The position numbers were made by a program, and so were the translations under genes. The notes beneath the pieces are model-generated. The model ran no database searches and had not been told where the DNA came from. It worked only from the letters and a program-made list of their open reading frames with translations. 42,725 nt of DNA from PVC group bacterium. Lineage in GTDB: Bacteria; Verrucomicrobiota; Kiritimatiellia; CAIKKV01; CAITUY01. Location: positions 1 through 42,725 of the forward strand of contig CAMDCX010000014.1 in NCBI GenBank assembly GCA_945890715.1. The letters are read 5' to 3'. Shown here piece by piece: positions 8,356 to 16,139 of this stretch. Positions within the stretch are counted from its first letter, which is position 1, and every line of letters starts with the position of its first letter.

Positions 8356-8994
8356 CTATATTTTCATGGCATCACGGGAAAGCTGAAGAATGAGTTTCGG
8401 GAGAAACGTCTTTGCCGCCTTGGGAATTGTTATCTTAATCCGTTGCATTTGACCTGCCAGATAGGGGAGGTCTAAGTCGGGATGTGATGAGAAGATGGAT
8501 TGGAGGTCGTCAAGATCCTTGGCTCGCAAGGGAGTTGCCATGAGGCAATAGAGTTTGGCCAGGATGATGTCTTCCAGCGTAAGGGCGGGTACAGGGCCGA
8601 AGCCGAAATCTACCTGGTTGCATTGTCCCCGCTCCACCGCAGACTTGGCCCAGGGGATGGATGGTAGGAGGATATCTACCCCTTCCTGGGAGGCTTTGCC
8701 GGGCGTTCGCCCGACGATTATGCGAGGCTCGGTATTGCGGCGGCGGATGGCAAAGAGGGGGCCTCCCGCCAAGTCTGCGGCACGTGCAATTCCCGCATGG
8801 AGTTCGAGCGCCTCGATTACGGAAATGGCGGTTTCGGTACCGCTTCCCTCGGTCAGAATGACAAGATCGACATCCATCGTCAGTCGCGGTTCGCTCCGGT
8901 ACAAATCTGCGGCGAGGCCACCGGCCACGGCGAAGAGAACTCGACGTTCCCTTAATTCCCGCACGGCGGACTTGAATAACTGCTCAAGCGACAT
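8356..8994 (-). CDS. Nucleotidyltransferase, likely effector half of a two-gene module
   Basis: The 212-residue protein carries VAGGLAADLY (Gly25-Gly26) and LTMDVDLVI (Asp41, Asp43), the signatures of the DNA-polymerase-beta-like nucleotidyltransferase fold. A downstream helical region around LEDIILAKLYCLM resembles the segment seen in AbiEii/AbiGii-type and related proteins. Its start overlaps the end of the winged-helix gene upstream by 11 bases, and the order regulator-then-nucleotidyltransferase equals AbiE systems, where the first gene is the antitoxin and autorepressor and the second is the toxin. Sequence differs from the nucleotidyltransferase at 7312-7803, so the two are not a recent duplication. 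Confidence 0.72.
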   Translation of the reverse strand: MSLEQLFKSAVRELRERRVLFAVAGGLAADLYRSEPRLTMDVDLVILTEGSGTETAISVIEALELHAGIARAADLAGGPLFAIRRRNTEPRIIVGRTPGKASQEGVDILLPSIPWAKSAVERGQCNQVDFGFGPVPALTLEDIILAKLYCLMATPLRAKDLDDLQSIFSSHPDLDLPYLAGQMQRIKITIPKAAKTFLPKLILQLSRDAMKI

Positions 8995-9364
8995 GATGGC
9001 TCTCCCGTGCCCGGGCGATCATGGTGACGGCCTGCTTGATAAAGGGCAGAAGCTGTCTGGCCCGCTCATCAAGAGTTCTTCGCTGAGCGGCAATAAAACA
9101 GTTTGTTGCAGCCTGGAAGACGGCCTCCAGCACGGCGACATCCTCGTGATTTCTAACCAGTTCATAACGGGCGCGATGGGGGGATCGGCGATATTTGACC
9201 AGTCCTGCGCCTACTAATGCCGAGAGGGCTACCTCTGCAGAGTGTGGATGGATCCTGGCGAGTCGGGCTGCCTGTCGCAACCCAACGGGTTCCGATTGAT
9301 ATACCAATACCCTCAGGATTTCAGTTTTCCCTTCAGAGGTTAAAAGTTTCCCCAGCGTTTTCAT
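8984..9364 (-). CDS. Winged-helix DNA-binding protein, probable antitoxin/autorepressor
   Basis: This 126-residue protein begins MKTLGKLLTSEGKTEILRVL and continues with a helix-turn-helix (about 25-55: VGLRQAARLARIHPHSAEVALSAL in outline) and a wing (YRRSPHRARYELV). The helical C-terminus (residues 75-126) may bind the partner. The family is typically paired with a nucleotidyltransferase, as here. A longer frame reaches 9865 but the part before 9364 overlaps rfbA and its promoter, so the ATG at 9364 is chosen. Just upstream, 9373-9390 is an imperfect palindrome (TGTACA ... TAGACA) near a TACACT -10-like box, a plausible autoregulatory operator. Confidence 0.68.
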   Translation of the reverse strand: MKTLGKLLTSEGKTEILRVLVYQSEPVGLRQAARLARIHPHSAEVALSALVGAGLVKYRRSPHRARYELVRNHEDVAVLEAVFQAATNCFIAAQRRTLDERARQLLPFIKQAVTMIARARESHHVA

Positions 9365-9466
9365 GCAATAAGTGTACAAAAAATTAGACATAAATGGAAT
9401 GGAAATATTCGGTTGTTTCAGGTGGCTTCTCTGCCCGAATGAATTCACGCCAGCGCGGGTGCAAGG

Positions 9467-9495
9467 TGGACGGTCTGCTGAGGCTGTGTTATAAA
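9467..9495 (+). promoter_or_regulatory. Promoter of rfbA-rfbC
   Basis: TGGACG (9467-9472), a 17-base spacer and TATAAA (9490-9495) fit a sigma70-type promoter with a good -10 and a fair -35. The same TGGACG/17-base layout recurs before the glutathione peroxidase gene. The AGGAAAGG ribosome site of rfbA follows. Confidence 0.45.
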
Positions 9496-9523
9496 TCCGG
9501 TTCATTCTTAGGAAAGGAATACG

Positions 9524-10393
9524 ATGAAGGGAATCATTTTGGCAGGCGGTTCCGGAACGCGGTTGTTTCCGCTGACCAAGGCGGTGAGCAAACAATTGCT
9601 GCCCATTTATGACAAGCCGATGATCTATTATCCGCTGTCGGTGCTCATGCTGGCCGGAATCCGCGAGATTCTGATCATCAGTACTCCCCATGATCTGCCC
9701 CTGTTCCGGCAATTGCTGGGCGATGGGGCGCAGTTGGGGATCACGCTCGTCTATGCCGAGCAGCCGAAACCCGAAGGGTTGGCCCAGGCCTTCATCATCG
9801 GACGCGAGTTTGTCGGGGAAAGCCCGGTTGCGCTGATTCTGGGCGATAACATTTTCTACGGGCACAATTTCTCAGCCGTCCTCAAAGACGCCAGCGCGCT
9901 GACCCAGGGCGCGTTGATCTTCGCCTATCCTGTGGCCGATCCCGAGCGCTATGGCGTGATTGAGTTCGATGCTTCAGGAAAGGCGCTATCCTTGGAAGAG
10001 AAGCCGGATCATCCGAAATCCAAGTATGCTATTCCCGGTCTGTATTTTTACGACAATCAGGTGATTGAGATTGCGGCGAATCTCAAGCCCTCCCCGCGCG
10101 GCGAGTTGGAAATCACGGATATCAACCTGGCCTATCTGAAGGCCGGAACCATGAAGGTTCATTCACTCGGGCGTGGGTTCGCGTGGCTGGATACCGGGAC
10201 GCACGATTCGATGTATCATGCCGCCAGTTTTGTCCAGACGGTTCAGGTCCGGCAGGGCTTCAAGATGGCCTGTATCGAAGAGATTGCCTATTCGCTCGGG
10301 TATATCACCCGGGATCAACTGAAGGCGCTTGGGCAGGAAATGGCCAAGAATGAGTACGGCCAGTACCTGATGCGCATGGCGGAGGAGTCCTGA
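9524..10393 (+). CDS. rfbA: Glucose-1-phosphate thymidylyltransferase
   Basis: This 289-residue cytoplasmic enzyme joins dTTP and glucose-1-phosphate to make dTDP-glucose, the first step to dTDP-L-rhamnose. The nucleotide-binding loop is clear at the N-terminus: [19 protein letters not shown], followed by [18 protein letters not shown]. Later motifs include [19 protein letters not shown] and the [14 protein letters not shown] loop. Length is exactly that of RfbA/RmlA. It is followed after two bases by rfbC, so the two are co-transcribed. The dehydratase (rfbB) and reductase (rfbD) of the pathway are not in this window and must lie elsewhere if rhamnose is made. Confidence 0.95.
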   Translation: MKGIILAGGSGTRLFPLTKAVSKQLLPIYDKPMIYYPLSVLMLAGIREILIISTPHDLPLFRQLLGDGAQLGITLVYAEQPKPEGLAQAFIIGREFVGESPVALILGDNIFYGHNFSAVLKDASALTQGALIFAYPVADPERYGVIEFDASGKALSLEEKPDHPKSKYAIPGLYFYDNQVIEIAANLKPSPRGELEITDINLAYLKAGTMKVHSLGRGFAWLDTGTHDSMYHAASFVQTVQVRQGFKMACIEEIAYSLGYITRDQLKALGQEMAKNEYGQYLMRMAEES

Positions 10394-10395
10394 CC

Positions 10396-10950
10396 ATGGC
10401 CTTGCAGGTGATTCCACAATCGATTCCAGAGGTTAAATTGGTGATTCCCGATGTGTTCGGTGATTCCCGGGGGTTCTTTCAGGAGACTTACAAGGCGGAA
10501 ACCTACCGGGCGGCCGGGATTGGGGTGACCTTTATCCAGGATAACTGGTCCCGGTCGGTTAAAGGCACATTGCGCGGCTTACATTACCAGTTACCGAATC
10601 CACAGGACAAGCTGGTGTGGGTCGTGAAGGGCGAAATCTATGATGTGGCCGTGGATGTCCGGCTCGGGTCGCCGACCTTCGGGAAATGGGTGGCGGCTAT
10701 TCTTTCTGAAACGAACCATCACCAGTTTTTTGTTCCCGCCGGCTTTGCGCACGGATTCTGTGTGCTGAGCGATGAGGTGGATTTTATGTACAAGTGCAGT
10801 GCGGCCTATTCCCCGAAGGATGAAAAGGGGATTCTGTGGTCCGATCCCGATCTGGCCATTCCGTGGCCGGTGTCGGCGCCGATTCTGTCGAAGCGGGATA
10901 CCGGGATGAAGCCGCTGGCCGCTATGTTATCTGATGAATTGCCGCGATAA
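10396..10950 (+). CDS. rfbC: dTDP-4-dehydrorhamnose 3,5-epimerase
   Basis: The 184-residue protein has the cupin-like RmlC fold and epimerises C3 and C5 of dTDP-4-keto-6-deoxyglucose. Visible signatures are DSRGFFQETYK-like GDSRGFFQE, the catalytic-histidine segment GTLRGLHYQ, KLVWVVKGEIYDVAVDVR, and the closing FMYKCSAAYSP with its conserved tyrosine. GGAGGAGT lies twelve bases before the ATG, within the end of rfbA. It acts as a cytoplasmic dimer. Presence directly after rfbA points to O-antigen or other rhamnose-containing surface sugar synthesis. Confidence 0.95.
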   Translation: MALQVIPQSIPEVKLVIPDVFGDSRGFFQETYKAETYRAAGIGVTFIQDNWSRSVKGTLRGLHYQLPNPQDKLVWVVKGEIYDVAVDVRLGSPTFGKWVAAILSETNHHQFFVPAGFAHGFCVLSDEVDFMYKCSAAYSPKDEKGILWSDPDLAIPWPVSAPILSKRDTGMKPLAAMLSDELPR

Positions 10951-10955
10951 TCGAC

Positions 10956-11915
10956 ATGGATTCTGAAGCCCTTTATCGAGCGTTGGAGCAGCGTGTAGGG
11001 CGGGCACACCTGGCGCACCGGCTCCATATGCAGTCCCATTGGGTGGCGCGTGTCATGGGGCACGGACTGACCTATTTTCACATTGAGAACATGCTTTGGC
11101 TACATTGGCTGATCCGGCTTGGCCTGAAGCTGACGGGACTGTACCGGCGGGGCCGCCGCAATGCGCTGCATGCGGAAGTTCGCCGGAATCCGGTGGCACT
11201 TCCCGGTTTGGGATCCGACTTTAACGAATTTACCATTCTTCAGATTTCCGACATGCACCTGGACATCAACTCCGGCATGGCCGATGCTATTGCGGCGGTG
11301 ATCGAGCCGCTTCAGTATGATGTGTGTGTGTTGACCGGCGACTTCCGGTCACGGACGCATGGCTCGACGAATCCGGTTCTGGAAGCCATGGCGCGCCTCC
11401 GTAAGACGTTGAGAGGGGAGGTTTATGCGGTGCTGGGGAATCATGATTTTATAGAAATGGTTCCACCGCTCGAGGACATGGGCATCCGTCTCCTCATGAA
11501 CGAATCCGTTCTGTTGAAGCGGGGGGACTCGACGCTGTGTCTGGCCGGAGTGGATGATCCGCATTTTTACGAGTCCGACAATGTGCAGAAGGCGGCGGCC
11601 CATCTGGAGCGTGGCGTCCCTTCCGTATTGTTGGCACATTCCCCGGAGATCTACCGGAAAGCGGCCGCGTGCGGGTTTGATCTGGTGCTTTGCGGTCACA
11701 CCCATGGCGGCCAGATTTGTCTGCCCGGCGGCATTCCGCTCTTCATTAATGCCCGTGTTCCGCTTCGGATGGTCCGGCGTTCCTGGCATTACCGGGGCAT
11801 GCAGGGCTACACCTCGGTGGGCACCGGCTGTTCAGGCGTGGATGTCCGCTTCTGGTGCCGCCCCGAGGTGACGCTTCACACGCTGGTCTCTACTCCAGAT
11901 CCGTCCGTGTCTTGA
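10956..11915 (+). CDS. Calcineurin-like metallophosphoesterase (YkuE/LpxG-like)
   Basis: The 319-residue protein shows the complete two-metal site: SDMHLD, TGDF, GNHD, AHSPE and GHTHGGQ in order. The N-terminal 65 residues contain a hydrophobic stretch (IENMLWLHWLIRLGLKL) that probably anchors it to the membrane, as in YkuE and in chlamydial LpxG, the enzyme that cleaves UDP-2,3-diacylglucosamine in lipid A synthesis. Co-location with dTDP-sugar genes fits an envelope role, but general phosphoesterase activity is all that the motifs prove. No clear ribosome site precedes the ATG; it starts five bases after rfbC and may rely on coupling. Its 3' end overlaps the convergent RND gene by 26 bases. 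Confidence 0.82.
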   Translation: MDSEALYRALEQRVGRAHLAHRLHMQSHWVARVMGHGLTYFHIENMLWLHWLIRLGLKLTGLYRRGRRNALHAEVRRNPVALPGLGSDFNEFTILQISDMHLDINSGMADAIAAVIEPLQYDVCVLTGDFRSRTHGSTNPVLEAMARLRKTLRGEVYAVLGNHDFIEMVPPLEDMGIRLLMNESVLLKRGDSTLCLAGVDDPHFYESDNVQKAAAHLERGVPSVLLAHSPEIYRKAAACGFDLVLCGHTHGGQICLPGGIPLFINARVPLRMVRRSWHYRGMQGYTSVGTGCSGVDVRFWCRPEVTLHTLVSTPDPSVS

Positions 11916-14900
11916 AGAACCGATCCTGGATCTTCTCCATGTAGAGATAAATACCCGGGGTCACAAAAAGGGTGATGACCTGGGCGAAGATCATGCCGCC
12001 GACCACCACCAAACCGAGTGGTTTGCGGCTGGCGGCATCGGCGCCGTAGCCCAGTGCGATCGGGAGGGCGCCGAGAATGGCGCAGAGTCCTGTCATGAGA
12101 ATGGGGCGGAACCGGATCACGCAGGCGCTGTGGATGGCGTCATAACTGTTCATGCCCTCCGCTTTCCGTTGCAGGGCGAAGTCCACCATCAGAATGCCGT
12201 TTTTGGTGATGAGACCCAGCAGCACGAACACCCCGATGTAGGCATAGAGCGAGAGCTGGCTGCCGAACACGAAGAGCGTCAGGAATCCGCCAAACACGGC
12301 CACGGGAAGCGTCGTGAGAATGGTGAAGGGATGAATGTAGCTTTCGTACAGGATTCCGAGGACGATGTACTTGAGGAAGATGGCGATCAGCAGCAGGAGG
12401 CCAAGGCTACTGATCGACTTCTGAAATTCAAGCGCATCGCCAACAAACCGGCCATGCACGCCGCTGGGCATCATTTGATTGGCTTTCGCCTCCACGGCGG
12501 AGGTGACCAGCCCGAGCGGGACGCCCGGCCAGGCACTGAAGGAAATCACCGCCGCCTCGTGCTGCTGCGCATGGGGCACATTCTGGGGGCCTGCTTCCTC
12601 GGTCCATTTGATGATGGATTTCAGCGGAACGAGCGAGCCGGTAGTGCCCGAACGAAGGTAGAGCAAGGACAGGTTATCGGGAAGGCGCTGGTTGGATTTC
12701 TGGATTTCCGTGATGACCTGATACTGATCCTGATCGGTTGTGAACTGGGCCACATAGCCCCCGGCAAAGGAGAGAGCCAGCGCCTGTTCGATCGAAGTGG
12801 CGGTGATGCCCAGCGCCGATGCCCGGTCACGATCCAGCGAGACATTCAGTTTGGGCATGGTGAGCTTGACGCTGTTCTGGAAGGCAAACGGGATCAGGAA
12901 GCCGATCTTGCGCATCTCCCGTTCAAGCTCAAGGCCAGCCTTGTAAACGGACTCGCGATCCAGACCGGTAAGCATATAGCTATATTCTGCACCCACGGCT
13001 GTGGGATCGCCGCCGGAGCTGATCTTGAGAACCGGCATGGCGCGAAGGCCGACGATTCCGTCGGGGATCATCGCCAGTTGCATCATGAATTTCTGCGCGA
13101 TCTGATCGATGGGGGGGCGTTCCGACGGCGGCTTCAGGCGGATAAAGACAAATCCCATGCTCTGGTCGGCGCCGGGCATGAAGCCCGTGACGCTGCCGAG
13201 CTTGAGGACATGGGGATCCTTTTTGATCACGGAGGCGACCTTGGCCTGGTAGGCCTGCATTTGCTCCGTTGAGGCACCCTGAGGCATGATCATGGCGCCG
13301 AAGATAAAGCTACTGTCACCCGGCGGCAGGAAGGTTTTGGGAATCAGGCCGGGAATGAAATAGAGCGCTGCCGCGCCGAAAATACACGCAGCCCAGGCGA
13401 CGACAGCCAGCCATTTGTGCCGGAGCTGGAAATGCAGGGCCCGGCTGTATTGGCGGATGAGGGCGGCAATCGTTCCCGTGATCCACTGTTGAACCCGGTT
13501 CGGCGCCTTCTCATGGTGGAGGATCCGGGCGCACATCATGGGAGAGAGTGTCAGGGCAAGGACGGTCGAGACGATAATGGCAAAAATGACGGTCAACGCG
13601 AACTCGCGCAGGTTTCGCCCGACGGCCCCGGTCATGAACACCAAGGGCAGGAACACGATGATCAGGGCCGCACTGGTGGAGATGACGGTGAAGGAGATTT
13701 CCTTCATGCTTTGAAGGGCCGCCGGGATGGGTTTCATGCCCGCTTCGAGATGGCGAACCGTATTTTCCAGCACGACAATGGCGTCATCTACCAGGAAGCC
13801 GACTGCCAGGATGATGCCCATCAATGACAAGGTGTCGAGGTTGAAGCCGCAGGGCAGCATGAGGGCGAAGGTGCCCAGCAACGAGATGGGCAGGACAATG
13901 CTGGGAATGACCGTTTCCCGGATGCGGCCGAGAAAGAAAAAAATCACCATCACGACCATGACCAGGGCGATGACGACCGTGACCTGGACATCGTGGAGCG
14001 ATTCCCGGATCGGGCCTGCCCCGTTGAACATGGTTTCGAGATTGATGGTGGACGGGAGTTCCCGCTTGGCCTCCTCAAGAGCCACGGAGACTTTGTCGGC
14101 CACGGCCACGGTATTGGCCCCGCTGACACGGGACAGGCGCATGACCACGCATTTTTCGTGGTCGGGTTGGCCGGGCGGACTGTACCGGATGTTCACGAGG
14201 TCATTGGCGATGCTGTCCACGCAGCGGGCGATATCCTTCAGCCGGATCGGGTTTCCCTGACGGGTGGCGATGATCAGTTCGTCATAATCACGGGCGGCAC
14301 GCAATTGCCCCTGCGGCTCGATGGTGTAGGTGCGCGAGGCGCCATTCAGGCTGCCGCCGGGGATGTTGACCGTGCCCGCCTTCAGGGCAAGGGCCAGTTC
14401 ATCCACTCCGATCTGGTAGGCGGCGAGCTTGGCGGGATCGAACTGGATGCGAACCGCCCGCTTGGAGCCGAAAGCCTCCACCTTCGAAACGCCGTCAATC
14501 ATGCTGAGCTTACGGGCGACGATGTGATTGGCGTAATCATACAGTTCCCCGTGGGGTAACGTGTCGGAGTACATCATCAGATAGTAAATAGGGGAGTCTG
14601 AAGGATTGAATTTCTGGTAGGTGGGTGGGCTCGGCAGATCCTTGGGGAGGTTGTTCTGCGCCCGCGTGATGGCGGCCTGGACGTCCGGAGCCACCAGATC
14701 CACATTGCGGTTCAGGTTGAATGTCAGGGTGATGGTACTAAATCCCTGCTTGTTGTCGGAATACATGAATTCCAGGCCGGGCACCTGGGTGAATTCATTT
14801 TCCAGCGGGGTGGCGACGGCGGAAGCCATGGTCGCGGGGCTGGCGCCGGGATAGGCGACGCTGACCTGGATCACGGGGTAGTCCACCGTGGGCAGGCTGT

Positions 14901-15003
14901 TGACGGGAAGTTGAAGATAAGCCCATACCCCGCCGACCACCAGCAGAACGGTCATCAGAATGGTCATGACCGGACGCCGGACAAACAGTTCAGAAAATGT
15001 CAT
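11890..15003 (-). CDS. RND multidrug efflux permease (HAE-1/AcrB family)
   Basis: The 1037-residue inner-membrane pump exports lipophilic compounds using the proton gradient. It starts MTFSELFVRRPVMTILMTVLL (first helix) and has the two large periplasmic loops and twelve membrane helices of the family. The fourth-helix region GIILAVGFLVDDAIVVLEN carries the paired aspartates of the proton relay. ATG 15003 follows a GAGGGAAG ribosome site; the longer frame from 15051 overlaps nothing useful and is rejected. It is the last gene of a four-gene operon tetR-tolC-adaptor-pump, 19 bases after the adaptor. Substrate is unknown. Confidence 0.94.
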   Translation of the reverse strand: MTFSELFVRRPVMTILMTVLLVVGGVWAYLQLPVNSLPTVDYPVIQVSVAYPGASPATMASAVATPLENEFTQVPGLEFMYSDNKQGFSTITLTFNLNRNVDLVAPDVQAAITRAQNNLPKDLPSPPTYQKFNPSDSPIYYLMMYSDTLPHGELYDYANHIVARKLSMIDGVSKVEAFGSKRAVRIQFDPAKLAAYQIGVDELALALKAGTVNIPGGSLNGASRTYTIEPQGQLRAARDYDELIIATRQGNPIRLKDIARCVDSIANDLVNIRYSPPGQPDHEKCVVMRLSRVSGANTVAVADKVSVALEEAKRELPSTINLETMFNGAGPIRESLHDVQVTVVIALVMVVMVIFFFLGRIRETVIPSIVLPISLLGTFALMLPCGFNLDTLSLMGIILAVGFLVDDAIVVLENTVRHLEAGMKPIPAALQSMKEISFTVISTSAALIIVFLPLVFMTGAVGRNLREFALTVIFAIIVSTVLALTLSPMMCARILHHEKAPNRVQQWITGTIAALIRQYSRALHFQLRHKWLAVVAWAACIFGAAALYFIPGLIPKTFLPPGDSSFIFGAMIMPQGASTEQMQAYQAKVASVIKKDPHVLKLGSVTGFMPGADQSMGFVFIRLKPPSERPPIDQIAQKFMMQLAMIPDGIVGLRAMPVLKISSGGDPTAVGAEYSYMLTGLDRESVYKAGLELEREMRKIGFLIPFAFQNSVKLTMPKLNVSLDRDRASALGITATSIEQALALSFAGGYVAQFTTDQDQYQVITEIQKSNQRLPDNLSLLYLRSGTTGSLVPLKSIIKWTEEAGPQNVPHAQQHEAAVISFSAWPGVPLGLVTSAVEAKANQMMPSGVHGRFVGDALEFQKSISSLGLLLLIAIFLKYIVLGILYESYIHPFTILTTLPVAVFGGFLTLFVFGSQLSLYAYIGVFVLLGLITKNGILMVDFALQRKAEGMNSYDAIHSACVIRFRPILMTGLCAILGALPIALGYGADAASRKPLGLVVVGGMIFAQVITLFVTPGIYLYMEKIQDRFFKTRTDLE

Positions 15004-15022
15004 AATGCTTCCCTCGTTATCG

Positions 15023-16138
15023 TCAATTTTTCTGGGGTATCTTCGCCGCATCCATCACCATGGCGCCCGGGGTCAGCATGAGCTGGCCCAGCGCAATCAC
15101 CGCTTCGCCCTCGGCGACTCCGGAAACGATCTGAATCTGGTCATCCTGCCGGATCCCCGTTGTGACGGAACGCAAGTCGGCCAGATTGTTGGTTCCGGCC
15201 ACATACAGATACGGGCCTCTTTTTCCGAACTGAACCGCGCTCTCAGGCACCAGGATGGCGTCGGGAATCGACGCCACGATAATCCGGATGGTCACGAACT
15301 GGTTGGCCCAGAGTTTCAGGTCCGGGTTGGGGACTTCCCCGCGTAGAAGCAGGGTGCCGGTGGTCGGGTTTACCGCGTTATCCATGAACGACAGTGTTCC
15401 TGTAAAGGTATTCGTGTCGCCCCGCGGGGTGATTTCAACCGGAATGACGCCCCGGGCCATGGCGCTTCGGATGACCGGAAGATGTTGTTCGGAAACGGAA
15501 CATTCCAAGCGCAGCGGATTGTAGGAGCGGATATTGATCAGACGGGTCATACCCGCTGTCGCAAGGTTTCCCGCATCCACGGTGCGCTTGGAGCAGACGC
15601 CTGCCAGTGGGGAGACGATGGTGCATCGTGCGAGATTGAGCCGGGCCTGATCCAGAACGGCTTCATCCATTTTGAGTTGGGCTTCCAGGGAGGCCACCTT
15701 GGTTTTAATGGTGTCAAAGGTGTCGAGGGAAATCAGGTGTTTCTCCAACAGCGGCTGATTCCGTTTCAGGGTGGAGCGTGCCAGTTCCACGGTTGAGCGG
15801 TCGACGGCGACCATGCCCTCCGCCTGCTGAACCCGTGACGCATAATCGCGGGCGTCAATTTGGAAGAGGGGTTGGCCATTGGTCACCACGGCGCCTTCCT
15901 GAACCAGGATAGTCAGCAGAATCCCGGAAACCTGGGGAACCACATCCACATTTTCCCGGTCCTGGGTTGTGCCGTAGGCCGAGATCACCACCGGCAGGGT
16001 GGTCTTGACGGCGGGTGCCATTTTGACGATGACAGGGGGACGCTGAGGCGGCCCTCCCTTTTTCCCGCAGGCGCTGACGCCGAGAGCCAGCATACTGATC
16101 ATCAAAAGTCGTCCCGAAAGTTGAAGTGTCATAGTCAT
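15023..16138 (-). CDS. RND efflux periplasmic adaptor (membrane fusion protein), lipoprotein
   Basis: The 371-residue product bridges pump and outer-membrane channel. The lipobox LGVSAC puts the lipidated cysteine at residue 24. Next come a beta-barrel/lipoyl half (VVPQVSGILLTILVQEGAVVTNGQPLFQID), a helical hairpin rich in Ala/Leu/Lys, and the returning lipoyl half (ARCTIVSPLAGVCSKRTVDAG), then the barrel and membrane-proximal domain. ATG 16138 is chosen because GGGAG sits just upstream; a second ATG lies at 16132. One base separates it from the TolC gene. The upstream extension of the frame is shadow. Confidence 0.92.
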   Translation of the reverse strand: MTMTLQLSGRLLMISMLALGVSACGKKGGPPQRPPVIVKMAPAVKTTLPVVISAYGTTQDRENVDVVPQVSGILLTILVQEGAVVTNGQPLFQIDARDYASRVQQAEGMVAVDRSTVELARSTLKRNQPLLEKHLISLDTFDTIKTKVASLEAQLKMDEAVLDQARLNLARCTIVSPLAGVCSKRTVDAGNLATAGMTRLINIRSYNPLRLECSVSEQHLPVIRSAMARGVIPVEITPRGDTNTFTGTLSFMDNAVNPTTGTLLLRGEVPNPDLKLWANQFVTIRIIVASIPDAILVPESAVQFGKRGPYLYVAGTNNLADLRSVTTGIRQDDQIQIVSGVAEGEAVIALGQLMLTPGAMVMDAAKIPQKN

Positions 16139-16139
16139 G

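Noticed and set aside
12130-13272. A 380-codon plus-strand frame opposite the RND pump.
   Set aside because: Low-complexity composition rich in Gly, His, Asp and Glu, typical of antisense shadow; the pump gene is certain.
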